A stretch of DNA of 64,000 nucleotides from Pseudarthrobacter sp. NS4 (GTDB taxonomy: Bacteria > Actinomycetota > Actinomycetes > Actinomycetales > Micrococcaceae). The position numbers and the translations under genes were made by a program. The number at the start of each line of letters is the position of its first letter. The first letter of the stretch is position 1. This document shows, piece after piece, positions 61,444 to 64,000 of this stretch. The stretch covers positions 3,162,001 through 3,226,000 of the forward strand of contig NZ_CP103288.1 in assembly GCF_024758005.1 (NCBI RefSeq), in the 5' to 3' direction. Below the pieces are notes generated by a model. The model had not been told where the DNA came from and did not search any database. It was given only the letters and a program-made list of their open reading frames with translations.

Positions 61444-63195
61444 CTAACGCGCGAGCACTCCCCCGACGGCGGCGGCGACTGCGTCCTTGATCCGGCTGTG
61501 CAGAGCGCGCAGGCCGTGCCGGTCCGTGCGGACTTCCACGATGCTGCGCCCCGAGACCGGTTGGGCCAGAGCTTCGACGAGTCCCGCCGTCGTGGTTACC
61601 CGGGAATGCCCGACGCCGTATGCCGCCGCGAGTGCCGCGATGTCCACTGAGTGCGGGGTGCCGAAGAGCCGCTCGACGGCGTCACCGTAGCGGCCGCCTT
61701 CCTCCACCGCGCCGTGCTCGAGGAGCCCGAAGATGGCCCCGCCGGAGTCATTGAGCACTACGATCCGCAGCTGCGGCTCCTCCTCCCCAGCCCCGAGGAG
61801 CAGGCCGCCGGCGTCATGCAGGAAGGTGACGTCACCCAGCAGGACTGTGGTTTCCTGCCGCCCGCCCAGCGCGATGCCCGTGGCGGTGGAAATGGTGCCG
61901 TCGATCCCGGCGAGGCCGCGGTTGGCATAGACGGTGGCGGCGGGGTCGGGAGCGGGCAGGCCGGCCAGGTCCACGTCGCGGATGCCGTTCGAGGAGCCGA
62001 GCAGCAGCTGGCCGCGGGTATGCTTCCAGACCAGGGACCCCACGGCCGGCCCGGTGGCTGCGGCCTCGGCGGACAGTACCCCGTCCAGCGCGTGCTGCGC
62101 CGCCGACCCTGCCAGCAGCCAGGTATCCAGCCAGGCAGCGGTGCCGCGGCCGGCGAAGTCCGCGAGGTCGGCCAAGCTTTCCAGCGGCAGTTCGGTGCGC
62201 CGTCCGGGCTCGTACCAGGCGACGGGAACTGGCTGGTACAAGGCGGCCTGGACATCTGCCCGGGCCAGGAGTGCGGCCACCGGCCGGGACAGCGTGGGCC
62301 GGCCGAAGAGCACCACGCGCTCGATCGGCTGGTCAGATTCCGGCCCGAAATGTTCCAGCAGCAGCCGGTACGGGCCCACGGCGTTCGGCCCGAACCGTGA
62401 ATTGGAGGAGGGCTCGGCAAGCAGCGGCAGGTTGTGGGCGCGTGCAAACGCTTCGGCGACAGGGCCGGCGTCGTGCCCTGCCAGCACCACTGTGCGCCGT
62501 TCCGGAAGCGCGTCTGCTGCCGGTGGCAGATTCATGACCAGCGGCTCGGTGCCGATCCGGTAGCGCTGCCGTTCCACCGCGCCCGGCAGCGCTTCCTCTG
62601 GCGCGGGTACGAGCGGATCGCGGAACGCGAGGTTGAGCTGGACAGGTCCGGGCGGAAGCTCAGGGAAAGCGCCGGTTGCTGCGGAGAGGCCTGTCTGGAT
62701 GGCACGTTCGGGGTTGCTGCCGGCGGGAATGTCGGCCGCGAAGCGCACCTGCTCGCCGAAGAGGTCAGGCTGGATGGTGGTCTGGTTGGCGCCGGTGCCG
62801 CGGAGTTCTTCGGGCCGGTCTGCGGACAGGACAATCAATGGGACGGCGGCGTGGTTGGCCTCCATCACGGCGGGCAGCAGGTTCCCGACGGCGGTCCCGG
62901 ACGTCGTCAGGACGGCCACCGGCGAGCCGGTGGACAGGGCCAGTCCCAATGCGGTGAATCCGGCGGCCCGCTCGTCGATCCGGACCAGGAGTTCCACCCG
63001 GCCCTCGGCGGAGGCCTCAGCCAGCGCGTACGCCATGGGCGCCGACCGGGAACCAGGCGAAAGCACCACATGCTGCACGCCGCCGCCGAGCAGGATTTCG
63101 ACGGCGATCCGCGCCGCCGCGAGGGCGCCGAGTTCAGGAGCGGAGTCGGGAGCGTCCGGGGAAGCGTGGGGGGCGGGTTCGTTCGGCGAAGTCAC
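61444..63195 (-). CDS. menD: 2-succinyl-5-enolpyruvyl-6-hydroxy-3-cyclohexene-1-carboxylate synthase
   Basis: 583 residues, thiamine-diphosphate enzyme. HVVLSPGSRSAPMAYALAEA near the N-terminus, the ThDP glutamate region RIDERAAGFTALGLAL, GDVTFLHDAGGLLLGAG (GDxxFxxD motif) and VVLNDSGGAIFGLLE for the metal and diphosphate. It adds 2-oxoglutarate to isochorismate. The GTG at 63195 (VTSPNEPAPH) is chosen because the frame upstream runs through a repetitive palindrome that cannot be coding. Confidence 0.93.
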   Translation of the reverse strand: MTSPNEPAPHASPDAPDSAPELGALAAARIAVEILLGGGVQHVVLSPGSRSAPMAYALAEASAEGRVELLVRIDERAAGFTALGLALSTGSPVAVLTTSGTAVGNLLPAVMEANHAAVPLIVLSADRPEELRGTGANQTTIQPDLFGEQVRFAADIPAGSNPERAIQTGLSAATGAFPELPPGPVQLNLAFRDPLVPAPEEALPGAVERQRYRIGTEPLVMNLPPAADALPERRTVVLAGHDAGPVAEAFARAHNLPLLAEPSSNSRFGPNAVGPYRLLLEHFGPESDQPIERVVLFGRPTLSRPVAALLARADVQAALYQPVPVAWYEPGRRTELPLESLADLADFAGRGTAAWLDTWLLAGSAAQHALDGVLSAEAAATGPAVGSLVWKHTRGQLLLGSSNGIRDVDLAGLPAPDPAATVYANRGLAGIDGTISTATGIALGGRQETTVLLGDVTFLHDAGGLLLGAGEEEPQLRIVVLNDSGGAIFGLLEHGAVEEGGRYGDAVERLFGTPHSVDIAALAAAYGVGHSRVTTTAGLVEALAQPVSGRSIVEVRTDRHGLRALHSRIKDAVAAAVGGVLAR

Positions 63196-63215
63196 CAAAC
63201 CAGTCTGCCACCCCC

Positions 63216-63391
63216 GACGCTCTCTCACTTCCCGCAACGAAACCCCCGACGCTCTCTCACCTTTTGCAGCAAAACGGCTGACGCTCTCCCACCTTCGGCC
63301 CCGGCCTGAGGAAGGTGAGAGAGCGTCCGCCCAAAAGGGGGCAAAGGTGAGAGAGCGTTGGCCCAAAACCTGCGAAACGTGGGAGAGCGTC
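63216..63391. repeat. Mirrored array of six 13-bp units at 32-bp steps
   Basis: GACGCTCTCTCAC at 63216 and 63248 and the variant GACGCTCTCCCAC at 63280 point one way. The complements GTGAGAGAGCGTC (63315), GTGAGAGAGCGTT (63347) and GTGGGAGAGCGTC (63379) point the other. Each set has exact 32-bp steps, and all three pairs share one centre at 63303.5. The 19-bp spacers are only partly complementary. The whole could fold into a 176-nt hairpin. It lies between menD and the PhoX gene. Confidence 0.9.
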
Positions 63392-63409
63392 GCAGGGGTG
63401 GGAGTGGAC

Positions 63410-64000
63410 TTAGGCGTCCGTGCGGAACACTTGGATCACTGACGGACGCGGCGCGCGCGCCTGGCCCGGAGCCGGCGTCGTGCCTTCTGCAACGTAGTCC
63501 GGGAAGAACGAAACCTGCGCGTCGAACGTGCCGTCCTCGCCCGGGTGCTGCACGGCGACGAACACGGTGCGCTCCTGGTCGTGGATGATGGGACCGCAGG
63601 TTTCGCCATCGCGCGGGACGGCGAGGAACTGCTCAACCTTGCCGCGCTCTGCACCGTCCAGGGTGACCTTGAACAGGCCGTCCGCCCGGCCGATGCCGGA
63701 GGGTGCGCCGTCGGTGGAGATCCAGAGGTTGCCCACGGAGTCGAACGCGAGGTTGTCCGGGCAGGAGATGGGTGAGACCTGGTCCACCGGGAAGCCGGAG
63801 AAGTAGGTGACATCGCCCTGGGCCGGATCGCCGCAGACCATCAGCAGGTTCCAGGTGAAGGTGGTGGAGGTCTGGTCGCCGGTTTCGGTGATTTCCACGA
63901 TGTGCCCGTCGCGGTTCCGCGTGCGCGGATTGACCTCGGTGGCGCCCTCGTTGGATCCCACACCGCGGTTGGAGTTGTTGGTGCAGGCCACATAGACCTT
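63410..64000 (-). CDS. PhoX-family alkaline phosphatase (DUF839), 3' end only
   Basis: The last 196 residues of a protein that continues past the right edge. Visible family features: KVYVACTNNSNRG, PRTRNRDGHIVEI, SCPDNLAFDSVGNLWISTDG and the C-terminal HDQERTVFVAVQHPGEDG. PhoX enzymes are secreted, calcium- and iron-dependent phosphatases exported by the Tat route, but the signal peptide and most of the metal ligands lie outside this window. Confidence 0.9.
   Translation of the reverse strand, partial: KVYVACTNNSNRGVGSNEGATEVNPRTRNRDGHIVEITETGDQTSTTFTWNLLMVCGDPAQGDVTYFSGFPVDQVSPISCPDNLAFDSVGNLWISTDGAPSGIGRADGLFKVTLDGAERGKVEQFLAVPRDGETCGPIIHDQERTVFVAVQHPGEDGTFDAQVSFFPDYVAEGTTPAPGQARAPRPSVIQVFRTDA

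Noticed and set aside
63196..63366. Upstream extension of menD by 57 codons
   Set aside because: The extension would translate through the mirrored repeat; the GTG at 63195 gives the normal MenD start.
63216..63391. Possible CRISPR array because of regular 32-bp steps
   Set aside because: Only three units per orientation, the direction reverses in the middle, spacers are partly complementary to each other, and no cas genes are present.

Overview
The window is high-GC actinobacterial DNA. The gene set fits Micrococcaceae (Arthrobacter/Pseudarthrobacter type): menaquinone biosynthesis with a MenJ-type reductase, FprA-type ferredoxin reductases, a Sir-CysH-CysD-CysN operon, poxvirus-type topoisomerase IB, PhoX, PucR- and GAF-type regulators, frequent GTG starts and many GTGA/ATGA start-stop overlaps. 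This assignment is inferred from gene content; no 16S gene is present.

Layout. 1-1.5 kb: a LysM cell-wall protein and a two-CBS protein. 1.65-4.0 kb: a decayed integrative element flanked by an intact tRNA-Tyr and a 53-bp displaced copy of its 3' end. It holds a lipoprotein gene, a frameshifted unknown gene and pieces of tyrosine integrase on both strands. 4.2-7.6 kb: a small unknown protein, yajQ, a frameshifted IS110-family insertion and htpX. 7.8-9.9 kb: furA-katA behind a palindromic operator. 10-13 kb: a DUF2461 protein, a TetR regulator and an amino-acid permease. 13.2-17.6 kb: an alcohol/aldehyde oxidation unit (GAF regulator, aldehyde dehydrogenase, alcohol dehydrogenase, DUF779). 17.7-21.6 kb: an FprA-type reductase, topoisomerase IB, RarD and a phytase relic. 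21.7-26.2 kb: a GABA/gamma-aminobutyraldehyde catabolic pair (gabT, patD) with a divergent PucR regulator. 26.2-34.5 kb: CYTH-CHAD protein, CynX-type MFS exporter plus FCD-GntR regulator, AI-2E-type permease, small proteins, a DUF1206 membrane protein and an unusual fused SRPBCC protein.

34.6-50.2 kb is dominated by sulfur assimilation, nearly all on the minus strand: a second FprA paralogue directly behind siroheme synthase, a cysteine-synthase-like enzyme, an SsuABC-type importer, and the overlapping sir-cysH-cysD-cysN operon with a CbiX-like chelatase upstream. The octamer TGTGACGC lies upstream of three of these transcription units and may be a shared operator. RtcB and a membrane protein sit among them.

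50.2-52.9 kb holds a TRIC-type channel, a SUKH-like acidic protein, an AbiEi-DUF559 protein and an A/T-rich intergenic block with a promoter-like palindrome and a structured segment. 52.9-63.2 kb carries menaquinone genes (polyprenyl synthase, menJ, menG, menF, menD), interrupted by a polar amino-acid ABC importer and a truncated aminotransferase. Between menD and a partial PhoX gene lies a striking palindrome: six 13-bp units, three in each orientation, placed at exactly 32-bp steps and mirrored about one centre.
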